Shown: positions 48,046 to 57,503 of the stretch, in pieces
Layout of the letters: each line of letters opens with the position of its first letter
Position numbering within the stretch: position 1 is the stretch's first letter
Assembly: GCA_002470825.1 (NCBI GenBank)
Contig: DKOR01000035.1
Coordinates: forward strand, 218,081-282,080
Direction: 5' to 3'
Source of the DNA: Thiotrichaceae bacterium UBA7357
GTDB lineage: Bacteria; Pseudomonadota; Gammaproteobacteria; Eutrophobiales; Eutrophobiaceae
DNA: 64,000 nucleotides
The notes under the pieces: generated by a model
The model's input: only the letters and a program-made list of their open reading frames with translations
Database searches by the model: none
What the model was told of the DNA's origin: nothing
Position numbers and translations under genes: made by a program

Positions 48046-48333
48046 TTAATTATCGCTATGTCCAAGCGACATATCGCGATCAAGCTTGTCACGAATCAAC
48101 TGTTTTAACTCTTTTGATTCAGGAAATCTTTTTTCTACTTTTCGTGAAAAAATTTCTATACCATCTAAAGTGATTGTAAAAATACCACCCGTTGATGGGA
48201 CTAATACAAGTTCACCTATTTTTTCCCCAAATGTAGTCAAAATCTCTTGTGCTATCCAATTTGCTCTAAGAATAAAACGACATTGCGTGCAATAGTGAAT
48301 CTCTACTCTAGGTGAGTTTACTTTTAAAACCAT
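48046..48333 (-). CDS. SelT/SelW/SelH-family thioredoxin-like protein (Rdx family)
   Basis: 95 residues. The redox motif CTQC at the end of the first strand (VEIHYCTQCRFILRANWIAQE) and the GGIFTITLDG block identify the family; cysteines replace the selenocysteine of animal homologues. The probable role is thiol redox chemistry, but no substrate is known in bacteria. It stands alone between two long gaps. Confidence 0.87.
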   Translation of the reverse strand: MVLKVNSPRVEIHYCTQCRFILRANWIAQEILTTFGEKIGELVLVPSTGGIFTITLDGIEIFSRKVEKRFPESKELKQLIRDKLDRDMSLGHSDN

Positions 48334-48743
48334 CCCTATTTAATCACCTCTGTTTGTTTAAATCTCTTTCATGAACTTAATATATCATCAATCTCGTCAA
48401 GTAATATTTTATTATTACTACATTAGCTCTCCAGTGAAAATGAAGCTATTTCTAGCTGTAATGATTATTGTCACAATAAAATTGTCAAGTGTTTAGTAGT
48501 CCCTATCGTTAAATGATGATACTAATTTATCACCATTGACATTATAAATTTTTATTTAGCGACTAGTTACTAGAATGCATAGAAATATATGGACATGTTT
48601 TTAACATCCGATATAAAAATTGTACTCTCTAGTAAGCAGCATTAACTAATGGAAACTATATAGAGAAAGTTAGATTTAAAAATTTCTATAGATGATACAA
48701 TTTAGTATTCTAACTATCATTAAATACTATTAATCTATTAGTT
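48334..48743. other. AT-rich intergenic region between divergent SelW-like and AmpG-like genes
   Basis: 410 bases with no convincing coding frame, hairpin with T-run or promoter pair that I can support. Confidence 0.4.
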
Positions 48744-50276
48744 ATGGAAAATTGGAAAAATAGTTTTAAAGCATTTTTGCATCCAAGAGTGTTCACTATG
48801 CTATTTTTTGGTTTTTCTGCTGGTATTCCGTTATTGTTGATATTTTCTTCTTTAGGCCTTTGGCTGAGAGAAGCTGGCATTGAGAGATCGGCTGTAACTT
48901 TTTTTAGTTGGGCGGCGTTAGGTTATTCATTCAAGTTTGTTTGGGCTCCTATAGCAGACAAGCTACCTCTTCCTTTTTTAACATATCGATTGGGAAGAAG
49001 AAGAGGCTGGATATTAATATCTCAAACATCAATCATCATTTCGATCTTATTAATGGCATCCATTGACCCATCTCATGGAGGATCGTATCTAAAGTTGATG
49101 GCGATAGCTTGCGTAATGTTGGGGTTCTCTGCGGCAACACAAGACATTGTTATCGATGCCTACAGAATTGAATCAGCTTCTTCCGAATTTCAAGCATTGA
49201 TGTCAGCAACCTATATCGCAGGTTACCGGATAGGTATGTTAGTCTCTGGAGCGGGTAGTTTGTATATCGCTAGTTCTTTAGGCTCAGAAATAGGCTCATA
49301 TGATTATAGAGCATGGCAAGTCACTTATAGTTGTATGGCCGCAGTAATGTTGATCGGTATTGTCACTACATTTTGCATAAACGAGCCGGAAAAAAATAGT
49401 ATAACTGAATATAAATATTCTAATGTCATATATGTTAAATTTCTTTTAGTTTTTATTCTTGCAGTAGTCGGTTTCATAGTATCTTTTCATCTTAGCTCTG
49501 AATTTAATTCATCGTGGAAAGATATTCTGATAGAAATCTTAAACAATAAAACATTCTCTAGTTTTTGTGTTGAATCATTCCGACTTTTTCTTGGTGTATT
49601 GATCTTTATGTCGATCATATTAACATTTATAAAATTCAAATTTATAGAAAAAGAACTCGTAGTTGAAAGTTATGTAGCTCCAGTCTTAGAATTTTTTCAG
49701 CGATATGGTGTTAAACTTGCAATGTTACTATTAGTCTTGATCGGTCTTTATCGCATATCTGATATCGTCCTAGGTGTAATTTCAAATATTTTTTTTCAAG
49801 ACCTTGGTTACAGCAAAAAAGAAATCGCCTCCGTTGTTAAGACATTTGGTTTACTTATGACTATATTAGGTGGATTTTTAGGTGGTGTTTTATCATTTCG
49901 CTTTGGTGTAATGAAGATCTTATTTTTAGGTGGATTACTAACCGTTCTCTCAAACTTGTTATTTATGCTTCTCGCTGTTGAAGGGTATAATATGCAACTC
50001 CTTTATCTCGTGATCTCTGCTGATAATTTGTCAGCCGGTATTGCCAGTGCAGCTTTTGTGGCTTTTCTTTCACGACTAACAAATACTTCTTTTACTGCCA
50101 TGCAATACGCCATATTTAGTTCATTAATGTCACTATTTCCAAAAATCATTGGAGGTTATTCTGGTTCGATTGTAGAAAATATAGGTTATATAGACTTTTT
50201 CTTGTATGCATCTTTACTAGGAATACCAGTATTAGGTGTTATTTATCTCGCTAATAAACATTCTAAAATCGAGTGA
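48744..50276 (+). CDS. AmpG-like MFS permease
   Basis: 510 residues with 12 or more hydrophobic segments and a longer central loop. The start HPRVFTMLFFGFSAGIPLLL, the WAPIADKLPLP turn, LGRRRGWI and ATQDIVIDAYRIE match AmpG, which imports GlcNAc-anhydroMurNAc peptides for cell-wall recycling. Lower conservation in the middle means another MFS substrate is possible. Monocistronic, with long gaps on both sides. Confidence 0.85.
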   Translation: MENWKNSFKAFLHPRVFTMLFFGFSAGIPLLLIFSSLGLWLREAGIERSAVTFFSWAALGYSFKFVWAPIADKLPLPFLTYRLGRRRGWILISQTSIIISILLMASIDPSHGGSYLKLMAIACVMLGFSAATQDIVIDAYRIESASSEFQALMSATYIAGYRIGMLVSGAGSLYIASSLGSEIGSYDYRAWQVTYSCMAAVMLIGIVTTFCINEPEKNSITEYKYSNVIYVKFLLVFILAVVGFIVSFHLSSEFNSSWKDILIEILNNKTFSSFCVESFRLFLGVLIFMSIILTFIKFKFIEKELVVESYVAPVLEFFQRYGVKLAMLLLVLIGLYRISDIVLGVISNIFFQDLGYSKKEIASVVKTFGLLMTILGGFLGGVLSFRFGVMKILFLGGLLTVLSNLLFMLLAVEGYNMQLLYLVISADNLSAGIASAAFVAFLSRLTNTSFTAMQYAIFSSLMSLFPKIIGGYSGSIVENIGYIDFFLYASLLGIPVLGVIYLANKHSKIE

Positions 50277-50830
50277 TGAATGATGGTGTCTAGCTAATTC
50301 AAATTTAGATGAGTAGTAACAAAATAAGCTCAGTTCAAGTTAATGAACTATAGATCAATCTAAACATGTCGAGCAAAATATTGTTCTAAACGTAGCGAAT
50401 ATGCTATCCCTTAATAATAAAGCAGGCAGTTGTTTACTGCATTAGATGTCCTTTTTTTTTCAAAAAGGGACGTCTTCACTATATTTGCCTTGGAAACTCA
50501 TGGGAATTTGATGTTTTCGCTGGCTTATGAAGGCTTAATCATGGCAGAGTTAGAATTTTTACTAACGATGGTATCTTTTTGGTAGTTCACAGTGCAAGAA
50601 AAGAAGTTACAGATGATTCGATACATCAGTATATTTCCTTTGTCATTCATCACTACAAGACCTAATAACAAGTGCTATGCTCTACAAATCATGAGTCCTC
50701 TACTCCACACAATTTCTTTAATTTTTAACCTGTTATTTAAATATGTTTCAACATACTAGTAGGCTATAATTATATTTATTCTAATTAATAAAACACGCTC
50801 ACACATAAAATACTCACTAAATTTTTAGAG
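50277..50830. other. Intergenic region with possible coding relic
   Basis: 554 bases between the permease and moaA. One plus-strand frame from about 50501 to 50665 gives coding-like text (for example VRIFTNDGIFLVVHSARKE) with a TGA at 50528, but no family is recognised. Around 50445-50475 an imperfect hairpin (GATGTCC paired with GGACGTC, with T and A runs inside the stem) is visible; no T-run follows it. I see no Moco riboswitch motif. Confidence 0.3.
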
Positions 50831-51844
50831 ATGGACGTTAAAAACAATATCAAGCAAGAAATATTAATCGATAAATTTAACCGTGTTGTCGATTATGTAC
50901 GTATCTCAGTTACCGATCGCTGTGATTTTCGTTGTGTCTATTGTATGGATGACGAGATGCAGTTCGTACCTCGCGCACAACTTTTAACATTAGAAGAAAT
51001 ATCAAAAATAGCGCTGGCATTTACCGAACTAGGTGTTAAAAAAATTCGAATCACAGGCGGAGAACCCCTGATTCGTCGTAATGTCATTCAACTATTTGAA
51101 GATATTGGACAATTACCCGGCTTAGATGAACTGGTATTGACTACAAATGGTTCTCAACTCATAAAATTTGCTCGCCCACTAAAAGACGCAGGCGTTAGAC
51201 GTATAAACATAAGTCTAGATTCTCTTAATGTAGAGAAATTTAAACGTATTACACGTATTGGCGAATTAAATAATGTTCTTTCTGGAATTGATGCCGCTAT
51301 TAAAGTTGGTTTCGAAAAAATAAAGCTAAATACAGTTATATTAAAAAATCGTAACGATGATGAAATTATAGATTTGGTTCAATATGCGAGCGATCGAGAT
51401 ATGGATATCAGTTTTATTGAGGAAATGCCATTGGGCGTCATTGGTGATCATGATCGAGCTGAACTCTACTATTCTAGTGACCAAATTAAAAATGTTCTGG
51501 ACAAAGAATTTACTCTCGTTCCCACCACAGAAACAACAGGTGGTCCATCAAAATACTACAAGCTAACAGATACAGGTTCGCGAGTCGGTTTTATCTCGCC
51601 ACATAGTCACAATTTTTGTGAGCAATGTAACCGTGTCCGGCTAACCTGTGAAGGTCGTTTATTATTATGTCTTGGTCAGGAAGATTCAGTTGACCTGCGT
51701 AAGACAGTGAGAGCTTACCCTAATGATATGGACAAACTTAAACAAGATATTAAAGATTCCATGTTGATTAAGCCTAAAGGACATGATTTTAATCTCAAAG
51801 AAAAACCAATGATATTCAGGCATATGAATGTTACTGGAGGCTAG
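50831..51844 (+). CDS. moaA: GTP 3',8-cyclase MoaA
   Basis: First step of molybdenum cofactor synthesis, GTP to 3',8-cH2GTP. 337 residues. The radical SAM cluster motif is C31, C35 and C38 (VTDRCDFRCVYCM), and the C-terminal second cluster uses C263, C266 and C280. The protein ends in the functionally required Gly-Gly. It heads a five-gene plus-strand operon; fdhD starts 2 bases after its stop. Confidence 0.96.
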   Translation: MDVKNNIKQEILIDKFNRVVDYVRISVTDRCDFRCVYCMDDEMQFVPRAQLLTLEEISKIALAFTELGVKKIRITGGEPLIRRNVIQLFEDIGQLPGLDELVLTTNGSQLIKFARPLKDAGVRRINISLDSLNVEKFKRITRIGELNNVLSGIDAAIKVGFEKIKLNTVILKNRNDDEIIDLVQYASDRDMDISFIEEMPLGVIGDHDRAELYYSSDQIKNVLDKEFTLVPTTETTGGPSKYYKLTDTGSRVGFISPHSHNFCEQCNRVRLTCEGRLLLCLGQEDSVDLRKTVRAYPNDMDKLKQDIKDSMLIKPKGHDFNLKEKPMIFRHMNVTGG

Positions 51845-51846
51845 TA

Positions 51847-52701
51847 ATGTCTAGTAATTACCGTCCGGAAATGACTAAGGCTGGACTATCTCCTACGCAA
51901 GCTGTGATCGCCATAGATGAGTATCAGAATAGACGTCAACTTCATGTTGCAGAAGAACGTGCACTAACAATCTATATTGATAGTTATGAAATTGTTACAT
52001 TAATGACATTAGGGACACAACCCGAAATGCTCGCTTTGGGTTATATAAAAAATCAAGGATTAATAAAAAAACTATCCGAAATCAAATCTGTTCAGGTTGA
52101 TTGGGATGTCAATGCAGTCGCTATTACCACGTTTGAAAACCGTGATGATTGGAAAGATAAACTAGGCACAAGAATCGTTACTACCGGTTGCGGCCAAGGA
52201 ACTGTTTTTGGAAATATAATGGAGCACCTAGATACGCTTAAGATAAAATCTACAAAAATAAAACAATCTCATCTCTATACACTGTTGAAAAATTTAAACA
52301 TCTTTAACGATGTCTATAAAAATGCTGGGGCCGTTCATGGCTGTGCATTATGTCATGACACAAAACCGTTAGTATTTATTGAAGATGTCGGTCGTCACAA
52401 TGCCGTTGATGCTATCGCGGGAAATATGTGGCTAGAGAGTATTTCAGGTACTAATAAAATATTTTATACCACTGGGCGATTAACCTCTGAGATGATTATC
52501 AAAGTGGCACAAATGAGGATCCCTGTATTGTTATCTCGATCAGGCATCACAAAAATGGGTCTTAGTTTAGCTCAAGATATGAACATCACACTACTCTCAA
52601 GAGCAAAAAGCAAACATTTTCTAATCTATAATGGAGCAGAGAATATTGAGTTTGATGTGGAACTTCCTCCAAAACACGAAGTCGCTAACATAGTTAAGTA
52701 A
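51847..52701 (+). CDS. fdhD: Formate dehydrogenase accessory sulfurtransferase FdhD
   Basis: Transfers sulfur to the Mo-bis-MGD cofactor of formate dehydrogenase. 284 residues with the FdhD hallmarks EDVGRHNAVDAIAG and TTGRLTSEMIIKVAQM. The usual CGxC catalytic motif reads CGQG here (Cys115, Gly118), so only the first cysteine is kept. Its presence inside the Moco operon implies that the genome encodes a molybdenum or tungsten formate dehydrogenase outside this window. Confidence 0.93.
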   Translation: MSSNYRPEMTKAGLSPTQAVIAIDEYQNRRQLHVAEERALTIYIDSYEIVTLMTLGTQPEMLALGYIKNQGLIKKLSEIKSVQVDWDVNAVAITTFENRDDWKDKLGTRIVTTGCGQGTVFGNIMEHLDTLKIKSTKIKQSHLYTLLKNLNIFNDVYKNAGAVHGCALCHDTKPLVFIEDVGRHNAVDAIAGNMWLESISGTNKIFYTTGRLTSEMIIKVAQMRIPVLLSRSGITKMGLSLAQDMNITLLSRAKSKHFLIYNGAENIEFDVELPPKHEVANIVK

Positions 52702-52717
52702 GTAAGATTTACTGAAT

Positions 52718-53371
52718 TTGAAGTATCACAGATATAAAATATTTCAATTGACCAAGAACATAGATATTAAATCAGAGATCACAGGGGTTATCCTCGCAGG
52801 AGGCCAAGCTCGTCGAATGGGCGGACAGGACAAAGGTCTTGTGATGCTTAATGGAAAACCCATGATTGAAATTGTAATTGATATTTTTAAACCACAGACT
52901 AAAAAGTTGTTTATCAATGCAAACCGAAATCACGTTCGTTATTCTCAGTTCGGGCTTGAATTGGTTGCTGATGAATTATCTGGTTTTTGTGGCCCTTTAG
53001 CTGGGATGGCAAGTGCTTTAAAAATATCAAAGACTGAATACATAGTCACCGCACCTTGTGACTCTCCTTTTATACCTCATGATTTGGTAGTACGATTAGC
53101 CAATTCGCTTAAAAGTGAAAAGGTTGAAATTAGTGTGGCTCATGATGGAGAACGCATTCAGCCTGTTTTCTGCATGATAAAGAAAACACTTCTGCACTCA
53201 CTGTCAGATTATTTAGCAGCTGGCGATAGAAAAATTGATCATTGGTTTAAAAAACATGATTTTGCTATTGCAGACTTTTCAGACAAACCTGATACGTTTG
53301 ATAATATCAATACATATGATGATGTCGAAAATGCATTACTAAAATTAAAAAGTTATGAAAAAAATAATTAA
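52718..53371 (+). CDS. mobA: Molybdenum cofactor guanylyltransferase MobA
   Basis: Adds GMP to molybdopterin to make the MGD form used by DMSO-reductase-family enzymes such as formate dehydrogenase. 217 residues. The nucleotidyltransferase motif VILAGGQARRMGGQDKGL lies near 24-41, with GPLAGMASAL and APCDSPF following. The start is uncertain: TTG at 52718 or an in-frame TTG at 52748. The end overlaps mobB. Confidence 0.93.
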   Translation: MKYHRYKIFQLTKNIDIKSEITGVILAGGQARRMGGQDKGLVMLNGKPMIEIVIDIFKPQTKKLFINANRNHVRYSQFGLELVADELSGFCGPLAGMASALKISKTEYIVTAPCDSPFIPHDLVVRLANSLKSEKVEISVAHDGERIQPVFCMIKKTLLHSLSDYLAAGDRKIDHWFKKHDFAIADFSDKPDTFDNINTYDDVENALLKLKSYEKNN

Positions 53372-53924
53372 ATCAAATATTCCGGTTATAGGTTTAGCGG
53401 CCTATAGCGGGACAGGTAAAACTTCCTTATTAATCAATTTGATTCCATTGTTGAAAGAATATGGTTTAGAAGTTGGTGTGATTAAGCATGCTCATCATAC
53501 GTTTGAAATCGATCAAGCTGGCAAGGATAGCTATAAAATAAGAAAAGCCGGTGCAAGTCAGATGTTAATCGGTTCAAAGGAACGTTGGGCCTTAATGGTC
53601 GATCAAAAAGAGACCAATCAAACAATGCGTTTACAGGAGTATATTACTCTTCTAGATCACACTAAATTAGACCTCATTTTAGTTGAAGGATTCAAACCTG
53701 AGTCAATTCCAAAAATCGAATTGTATCGCCCTAGCTTAGGCCATCCTTTAATCTGTAAATCAGATGATAGTGTCGTCGCTATTGCCACAGATGCTGAGAT
53801 TACTGAGGAATTAAATCTGACTGTTCTCGACCTAAATGATCATGCTGCAATAATGCACTTCATTATTAAAAACTTTTTTACAAAAAATAACACTATCATC
53901 AAAACTCACCAAAATACATTATGA
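53355..53924 (+). CDS. mobB: Molybdopterin-guanine dinucleotide biosynthesis adaptor MobB
   Basis: GTP-binding partner of MobA, 189 residues. The P-loop AAYSGTGKTSLL is near 16-27, followed by VGVIKHAHHTFEID and LVEGFKPESIPKIELYR, which are typical of MobB. It overlaps mobA by 17 bases and moeA by 4 bases, so translation is probably coupled. Confidence 0.93.
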   Translation: MKKIIKSNIPVIGLAAYSGTGKTSLLINLIPLLKEYGLEVGVIKHAHHTFEIDQAGKDSYKIRKAGASQMLIGSKERWALMVDQKETNQTMRLQEYITLLDHTKLDLILVEGFKPESIPKIELYRPSLGHPLICKSDDSVVAIATDAEITEELNLTVLDLNDHAAIMHFIIKNFFTKNNTIIKTHQNTL

Positions 53925-55189
53925 ATGATAATGACATCAATAAAGATTACAGTTGTATGGATGATTATGATCCAAATTCTATCTTGCCTGATGAAGCACT
54001 AAAAATAATATTTAATAATATTTCGGCGTTAACCGAAACAGAAAGTATACCGATTAGAGAATCACTAGGTCGCGTCCTAGCTAATAATATCACTTCTGAG
54101 ATCAATGTGCCTTCAGGTCGTAATTCTGCGATGGATGGGTATGCTATTAATGCTGTAGACCTCCCTTACAGTGGAAAAATTTCTCTAAAACTCGTCGGCT
54201 CAAGCTTTGCTGGTAAACCTTCTAGTGTAAAACTCAAAAAGGGAGAATGTGTTCGTATCATGACCGGTGCCATCATGCCTGATGGATCTGACACCGTTGC
54301 AATGCAAGAAATTGTCGAAAGAGCCGGAGAGACCATCAGCCTAGGGATCGGAATAAAAGCTGGAAGCAACGTCCGTGAAGCAGGAGAAGACCTTGCCATT
54401 GGAGACCTGATTCTAGAAAGAGGAATGGAACTCACACCTGCAGATATAGGCTTATTAGCATCCTTAGGACTTGCTAAAGTAAGTGTTTATAGAAAACTCC
54501 GCGTCGCATTTTTTTCAACTGGAGATGAGTTACGTTCAGTTGGGGACAAACTCGACAATGGTGCTATTTATGATAGCAATCGTTACACCCTTTATGGAAT
54601 GCTTACACGTCTGGGGGTTGACATAATCGATATGGGAGTTGTGAAGGATAATCGAAAATTAATAGATAAGGCCTTATCGGATGCAAAAGGACAGTCTGAC
54701 GTGTTGATTACTTCGGGTGGCGTTTCGGTTGGGGAAGCAGATTATGTAAAAGAGAGTCTTTCAAAATATGGCGAGGTAGATTTCTGGAAGGTAGCTATGA
54801 AACCAGGCCGTCCCTTCACTTTCGGAAAGCTGGGTTCAACCTATTTTTTTGGATTACCAGGAAACCCGGTCTCAGTCATGGTAACCTTTTATCAATTCGT
54901 TCAGCCCGCATTGAAGAGAATCATTGGTGAAAAACCAACAGTACCAACGCTGTTGAAAGTGCCTTGTATTTCAAAACTAAAAAAACGCCCTGGAAGGGTT
55001 GAATATCAACGTGGTGTTCTTGAGTATGATGAAGCTGGGCGCATGATTGTTCGTAAGACAGGGGCACAAGGTTCTGGAATATTACGTTCTATGGCTGACG
55101 CAAATTGTTTTATCGTATTACCACTGGAGAACAGTGGTGTGTCTCCAGAAGACTTAGTCGATGTACAATTGTTCCATGGACTTGTTTGA
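53921..55189 (+). CDS. moeA: Molybdopterin molybdenumtransferase MoeA
   Basis: Inserts molybdate into adenylylated molybdopterin. 422 residues; domain I with PSGRNSAMDGYAI, domain II with VRIMTGAIMPDGSD, and the MogA-like domain III with LITSGGVSVGEADYVK and FGLPGNPVSVMV. It is the last gene of the moaA-fdhD-mobA-mobB-moeA operon. Confidence 0.95.
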   Translation: MNDNDINKDYSCMDDYDPNSILPDEALKIIFNNISALTETESIPIRESLGRVLANNITSEINVPSGRNSAMDGYAINAVDLPYSGKISLKLVGSSFAGKPSSVKLKKGECVRIMTGAIMPDGSDTVAMQEIVERAGETISLGIGIKAGSNVREAGEDLAIGDLILERGMELTPADIGLLASLGLAKVSVYRKLRVAFFSTGDELRSVGDKLDNGAIYDSNRYTLYGMLTRLGVDIIDMGVVKDNRKLIDKALSDAKGQSDVLITSGGVSVGEADYVKESLSKYGEVDFWKVAMKPGRPFTFGKLGSTYFFGLPGNPVSVMVTFYQFVQPALKRIIGEKPTVPTLLKVPCISKLKKRPGRVEYQRGVLEYDEAGRMIVRKTGAQGSGILRSMADANCFIVLPLENSGVSPEDLVDVQLFHGLV

Positions 55190-55369
55190 TAAATTTTGGC
55201 TCAATTATACTTCACTTCCAAATATTTTTTTAATGGGAACAAATAAAAAATTCTGATGATAGTGAATCTAAAATACAAAATACCATATCATTTAATTTAT
55301 AGACAATTTATTCCACTTTACCCCTTTTAATTGATTGTCTTGTGATTTTGTATTTGCAAAATTAGATAT

Positions 55370-55807
55370 CTAATATCCAGGAGTATTTTTTTCAACCCAT
55401 ATAGCACCTGCGCTTGTCTCTTCTTTTTTCCAGAACGGCGCTCCTGATTTCAATTGTTCCATTATTGCGCGACAACTCTCAAACGCATCTTTGCGATGCG
55501 CAGACCAGGTTGCAACTAAAACTATATCTTCGCCTACATTGATTTTACCTATTCGATGTAATATCAATACATCGAGTAGCATCCACTTATCAATTGATTC
55601 TTTGGCTATCGTTTCAAGATATTTTTCTGTCATCCCCGGATAATACTCTAGTGTCATATGCGTTACTTTTTTATCTTTATTAAAATTACGCATTGAACCG
55701 ACAAAATTTGACGTCGCACCATACTCTCCAGCGATATTCAGACTATCAAGATAATATTTAATTTCAGCATAAGCATTAAACGATTTTTTTCGAATCTCTA
55801 TCATCAT
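55370..55807 (-). CDS. moaE: Molybdopterin synthase catalytic subunit MoaE
   Basis: Large subunit of MPT synthase, 145 residues. Landmarks are GATSNFVGSMRNFN near 31-44, LTLEYYPGM, LHRIGKINVGEDIVLVATWSAHR and APFWKKE with the catalytic Lys. It lies 3 bases after moaD on the minus strand; the pair is divergent from moaC. Confidence 0.95.
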   Translation of the reverse strand: MMIEIRKKSFNAYAEIKYYLDSLNIAGEYGATSNFVGSMRNFNKDKKVTHMTLEYYPGMTEKYLETIAKESIDKWMLLDVLILHRIGKINVGEDIVLVATWSAHRKDAFESCRAIMEQLKSGAPFWKKEETSAGAIWVEKNTPGY

Positions 55808-55810
55808 AGA

Positions 55811-56047
55811 TTAACCTCCAGTAACTGATGGGAAAAAAGCCACCTCATCTCCCGCCTTCAGTTGATGTTCTGACTTCACATATTCCATATTGACTGCCAT
55901 TTTGACATTATCGAACTTGACATTTTTTGTTTCAATGATTGATCGCCAGAGTGAACTAACAGAGGTGCCTTCTTGAACATTAATAGTAGAATTCGACTCA
56001 CCTATTAGTTCGCGAATACCGGCAAAATATTTAACAGATACTTGCAT
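55811..56047 (-). CDS. moaD: Molybdopterin synthase sulfur carrier subunit MoaD
   Basis: Ubiquitin-fold sulfur carrier of 78 residues ending FFPSVTGG, where the terminal Gly is thiocarboxylated to donate sulfur to precursor Z. It is directly followed by moaE, with which it forms the MPT synthase heterotetramer. Confidence 0.94.
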   Translation of the reverse strand: MQVSVKYFAGIRELIGESNSTINVQEGTSVSSLWRSIIETKNVKFDNVKMAVNMEYVKSEHQLKAGDEVAFFPSVTGG

Positions 56048-56110
56048 ATGTTTGCTTAAAGTCTTTATTTGAGTAGTATTAAAAGATTATATCAAAGAGA
56101 ACATGATGAT

Positions 56111-56590
56111 ATGCCAAAGTTAACACATTTTAACGATCATGGAGAAGCTCACATGGTTAATATCAAAGATAAATCCGCCACTCATCGCTTTGCGGTTGCT
56201 ATTGGCGATATTTCCATGCAAGAAGAAACATTAGCATTAATCGAAGCAGGCGGTCATAGAAAAGGAGACGTATTTGGTATAGCAAGAATCGCGGGGATTA
56301 TGGGGGCAAAAAAAACCGCCGATCTTATACCACTTTGTCACCCACTTTCGCTTACCCATATTGATATTGATTTCGCCATTGATGAAAAAAAAACATCAAT
56401 CCGTTGTTATTCTCATGTTGAAACCGAGGGTAAAACAGGAGTAGAGATGGAGGCACTTACGGCTGTTCAAATTACGTTATTAACAATCTATGATATGTGC
56501 AAAGCGGTTGATAGGGGAATGACTATTTCTAACATTCAATTATCCGAAAAATCCGGGGGGAAATCCGGTCATTGGAAACGACATACCTAG
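56111..56590 (+). CDS. moaC: Cyclic pyranopterin monophosphate synthase MoaC
   Basis: Turns the MoaA product into cPMP (precursor Z). 159 residues from the ATG at 56111, matching E. coli MoaC (161) and its N-terminal L-T-H-F/I-N pattern; an upstream TTG at 56069 is less likely. The motifs KGDVFGIARIAGIMGAKKT, LIPLCHPL, KTGVEMEALTA and MCKAVD carry the conserved active-site residues. Confidence 0.95.
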   Translation: MPKLTHFNDHGEAHMVNIKDKSATHRFAVAIGDISMQEETLALIEAGGHRKGDVFGIARIAGIMGAKKTADLIPLCHPLSLTHIDIDFAIDEKKTSIRCYSHVETEGKTGVEMEALTAVQITLLTIYDMCKAVDRGMTISNIQLSEKSGGKSGHWKRHT

Positions 56591-56781
56591 CTATCTCTTG
56601 AGAATTTTAGAACTTGACAATCAATATATACTATTTGAATAATATAACACACTGAATTTTATAAATTTTATCTAAAGCACGACAATAACCAATACCTTGA
56701 GTATACTTACGCGGAATTAATAGCTAGGAAACAACACCTAGTACTTTTGTTGTTAAAAATTATGAATGGAGTATTTTGAAG

Positions 56782-57066
56782 ATGACGTATAAAACCGATA
56801 GCAGTGCAAACAGAAGTCATGGGATTCTTAAATATCCCCGTACTGAAGTCGAATTTATTAATATATTGGACCACTTCGTTGGCAGACACATAGAAAAAGC
56901 AGTTGCGCATTTTGGTGTCCCAGAGGATGAAGTAGACTTAACCGGTGGCGCAAAAGCTATAAGGTTTACCAAGTCTGCAACTTCGTTTAACAGCAACTGT
57001 ACTTTTATGATCAATAACGTGGGAGCCATCACAGAATACAATTTTGAACGCGGTGAGATAGCATAA
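56782..57066 (+). CDS. Small hypothetical protein, 94 aa
   Basis: No signal peptide or membrane segment. GGAG lies 10 bases before the ATG at 56782. The pattern HFGVPEDEVDLTGGAKAIRF, then a lone Cys, then INNVGAITEYNFERG recalls the small domain of many proteobacterial lipoproteins in which G-x-P, G-x-K, Cys and G-x-I are spaced in this way, but I cannot name a family. It is monocistronic between moaC and the pterin operon, convergent with the latter. Confidence 0.65.
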   Translation: MTYKTDSSANRSHGILKYPRTEVEFINILDHFVGRHIEKAVAHFGVPEDEVDLTGGAKAIRFTKSATSFNSNCTFMINNVGAITEYNFERGEIA

Positions 57067-57113
57067 ATAAAACTCGCTATAAAGACTGCGATTGGTGCCT
57101 TATTTACCGAGCA

Positions 57114-57503
57114 TCAATCGTATCTGATGTACTTGAATCTTGGATCTTGAGGTGTTCCTTCAAGAGAACTACCATCCTTTTTATTGGGCTGCCATTGAAT
57201 AACTTCTTCAATTTTCAGTGCTAATTCGAAGTCTTTATCGGTAATTCCTTTTGCTGCATGATTCATCAGCTTTACCGTAACAAAAGCATAAGAAACTGTT
57301 AAATCAGGATGGTGCCAACCAGCTTCTGCTAAATGGCCAATCGTGTTCACTACCATTAGAGTAGCCTTCCACCCACTTGTTTTATATTTTCGCCGTATCC
57401 AACCACCTTCGAAATGCCACTCTTGCAGCTCGTCTTTCAACCGTGCCTCTATCTCTGTTTCAGAATACGTTTCGTCTTTCCCTTCTTTACGCCATTGTGT
57501 CAT
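57114..57503 (-). CDS. Pterin-4a-carbinolamine dehydratase (4a-hydroxytetrahydrobiopterin dehydratase)
   Basis: 129 residues of PCD fold. The active-site pattern GHLAEAGWHHPDLTVSYAFV has the characteristic E-x-x-x-HHP and is followed by LMNHAAKGITDKDFELALKIE. No phenylalanine hydroxylase is in the window. Its start overlaps mfnB by 17 bases in an operon of methanopterin and methylofuran genes, so its role here is more likely tied to that pathway or to another pterin reaction than to aromatic amino acids. That role is inferred. Confidence 0.88.
   Translation of the reverse strand: MTQWRKEGKDETYSETEIEARLKDELQEWHFEGGWIRRKYKTSGWKATLMVVNTIGHLAEAGWHHPDLTVSYAFVTVKLMNHAAKGITDKDFELALKIEEVIQWQPNKKDGSSLEGTPQDPRFKYIRYD

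Noticed and set aside
50445..50475. Hairpin with T and A runs after the AmpG-like gene, considered as a terminator
   Set aside because: The T-run lies inside the stem and none follows it; the structure is about 170 bases from the gene end.
50690..50830. Possible Moco riboswitch upstream of moaA
   Set aside because: I could not see the conserved stems or GNRA loop; the leader is AT-rich and unstructured by eye.
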